Shown here one piece after another: positions 5,233 to 5,927 of a stretch of 5,927 nucleotides of DNA (position 1 is the stretch's first letter; every line of letters starts with the position of its first letter). Where the stretch lies: the NCBI GenBank assembly GCA_003456855.1, contig DMOO01000235.1, positions 1 through 5,927 of the forward strand, in the 5' to 3' direction. The DNA is from Sphaerochaeta sp. Its GTDB lineage: Bacteria > Spirochaetota > Spirochaetia > Sphaerochaetales > Sphaerochaetaceae. A program made the position numbers and the translations under genes. Under the pieces are notes generated by a model that was not told the origin of the DNA, made no database searches, and saw nothing but the letters and a program-made list of their open reading frames with translations.

Positions 5233-5927
5233 GTGGAAAAGAATGACAATTTCAACAGAACCTACCCTCTTCCAGGGTTCGTGCTTTTACTCATAATCAC
5301 AATAGTCCCGACACTGGTAGCTGTGGCCTTCGGCTTCATTGCGCTTCCCAAGATCCAATCAAGCCAGAACATTCTCATGACAATGGCATACTCAGCCATA
5401 CTTGCCTTGGGCTGCAGCCTGGCCAGCATAATCCTTGGACTTCCCGGAGCCTATCTGTTCACCTCCTACAAGTTCCCTTTGAAGTCCTTCTTCATCTGGC
5501 TGTTCGCACTTGTGCTCTTCCTGCCCATAACGGTGCTGGCCCTGTTCCATCAGGTCCTTATCGGAGAGTCCGGACTGCTCAGCCTGAAGCTCGGGAAAGT
5601 TGTGGACATCCCTTATCCATGGCTAAAGACAGGCATTGTCCTTACATTGTTCAATGTCCCTGAGGTAATAATTCTTATCAGCCTTTGGTGGTCCAGAATA
5701 GACAACAGCATTGAGAAATGCGCATCCACTCTTGGAATCAAGAAATCATCAGCCTTCAGACATCTTACAATGCCAAGGCTCAGACCGGCTATCTTCGGTG
5801 CCACCTCAATAGTCTTCCTCAGAAGCCTTTCAAGCATGGCTGTTGTCATGACCACAGCATGTGGAACACCATTTATCAACTCCGCAAGCCAGATCTTCAA
5901 CTACGCAGCTGCAGGAGATATTGACAG
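5233..5927 (+). CDS. ABC transporter permease, ThiP/FbpB-like (3' end outside window)
   Basis: This is an integral membrane subunit of a binding-protein-dependent ABC importer; the substrate cannot be told from the visible part. The 231 complete residues show hydrophobic spans at about 14-38, 52-76, 85-108 and 133-153. A cytoplasmic EAA-type loop follows at about 161-187 (EKCASTLGI... then LTMPRLRP), which docks on the ATPase, and another span follows. Gly168 and Pro181 have the canonical 13-residue spacing, but the EAA triplet reads KCA. The layout (short N-terminus, PG, then the first span) resembles the N-terminal half of two-domain permeases for thiamine or ferric iron, so the full protein may be about 500 residues or more. 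GTG 5233 is the only plausible start that keeps the first span; the frame is open back to TAA 5164-5166. There is no Shine-Dalgarno. -10-like TATGAT/GATAAT (5215-5223) lies just upstream. Confidence 0.82.
   Translation, partial: MEKNDNFNRTYPLPGFVLLLIITIVPTLVAVAFGFIALPKIQSSQNILMTMAYSAILALGCSLASIILGLPGAYLFTSYKFPLKSFFIWLFALVLFLPITVLALFHQVLIGESGLLSLKLGKVVDIPYPWLKTGIVLTLFNVPEVIILISLWWSRIDNSIEKCASTLGIKKSSAFRHLTMPRLRPAIFGATSIVFLRSLSSMAVVMTTACGTPFINSASQIFNYAAAGDID

Noticed and set aside
5613..5900. Minus-strand frame and a plus-strand frame (5718-5924) inside the permease region
   Set aside because: The other plus-strand frame from GTG 5233 encodes a permease with membrane spans and an EAA-type loop; these are shadows of it.
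1..5927. CRISPR arrays, tRNA or rRNA genes, insertion sequences, phage or toxin-antitoxin systems
   Set aside because: I saw no regularly spaced direct repeats, tRNA-like cloverleaf, transposase or terminal inverted repeats on either strand.

Overview
This window looks like ordinary bacterial chromosome. It carries one tRNA-modification/redox gene group, one glycogen-synthesis operon and one membrane/transport region. The best taxonomic guess is a host- or sediment-associated spirochaete (Treponema/Sphaerochaeta-like). That rests on the cyanobacterial/plant-like GlgC style, the GlgA-GlgC pairing and the frequent AGA/AGG, GGA and AAG codons. It is an impression from the sequence, not a tested assignment. 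Shine-Dalgarno sites are present but only before genes inside operons.

Layout. From 1 to 1921 on the plus strand are the 3' part of tsaE, then tsaB, then trxB. They are packed tightly (2-nt gap, then an ATGA overlap) and end in a strong intrinsic terminator (1946-1976). A 93-base gap (1922-2014) holds two overlapping AT-rich dyads, that terminator and a probable glgA promoter. From 2015 to 4764 on the plus strand are glgA and glgC, overlapping by ATGA. From 4767 to 5153 on the minus strand is a 128-residue protein of unknown function with four membrane segments. It converges on glgC with only 2 bases between the stop codons, and the glgC terminator (about 4809-4846) lies inside this opposing gene. 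A short divergent spacer (5154-5232) then separates it from a plus-strand ABC-transporter permease, which starts at GTG 5233 and runs off the window.

How the genes work together. TsaE and TsaB belong to the machinery that makes the t6A modification of ANN-decoding tRNAs. TrxB is the NADPH-dependent reductase that keeps thioredoxin reduced, and its link to TsaE/TsaB appears to be operon sharing only. GlgC makes ADP-glucose and GlgA polymerises it into alpha-1,4-glucan, so these two form the committed part of glycogen synthesis; no branching enzyme or phosphorylase is visible here. The membrane protein and the permease are divergently arranged, but no functional link can be shown.

No previously undescribed multi-gene system is evident. 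The observations most worth a second look are these: promoter-like -10 boxes exactly 6 nt upstream of ATG at two genes that lack a Shine-Dalgarno site, suggesting leaderless mRNAs; a glgC terminator embedded in the coding sequence of a convergent gene; and a Lys-to-Met change at a putative activator site of GlgC.
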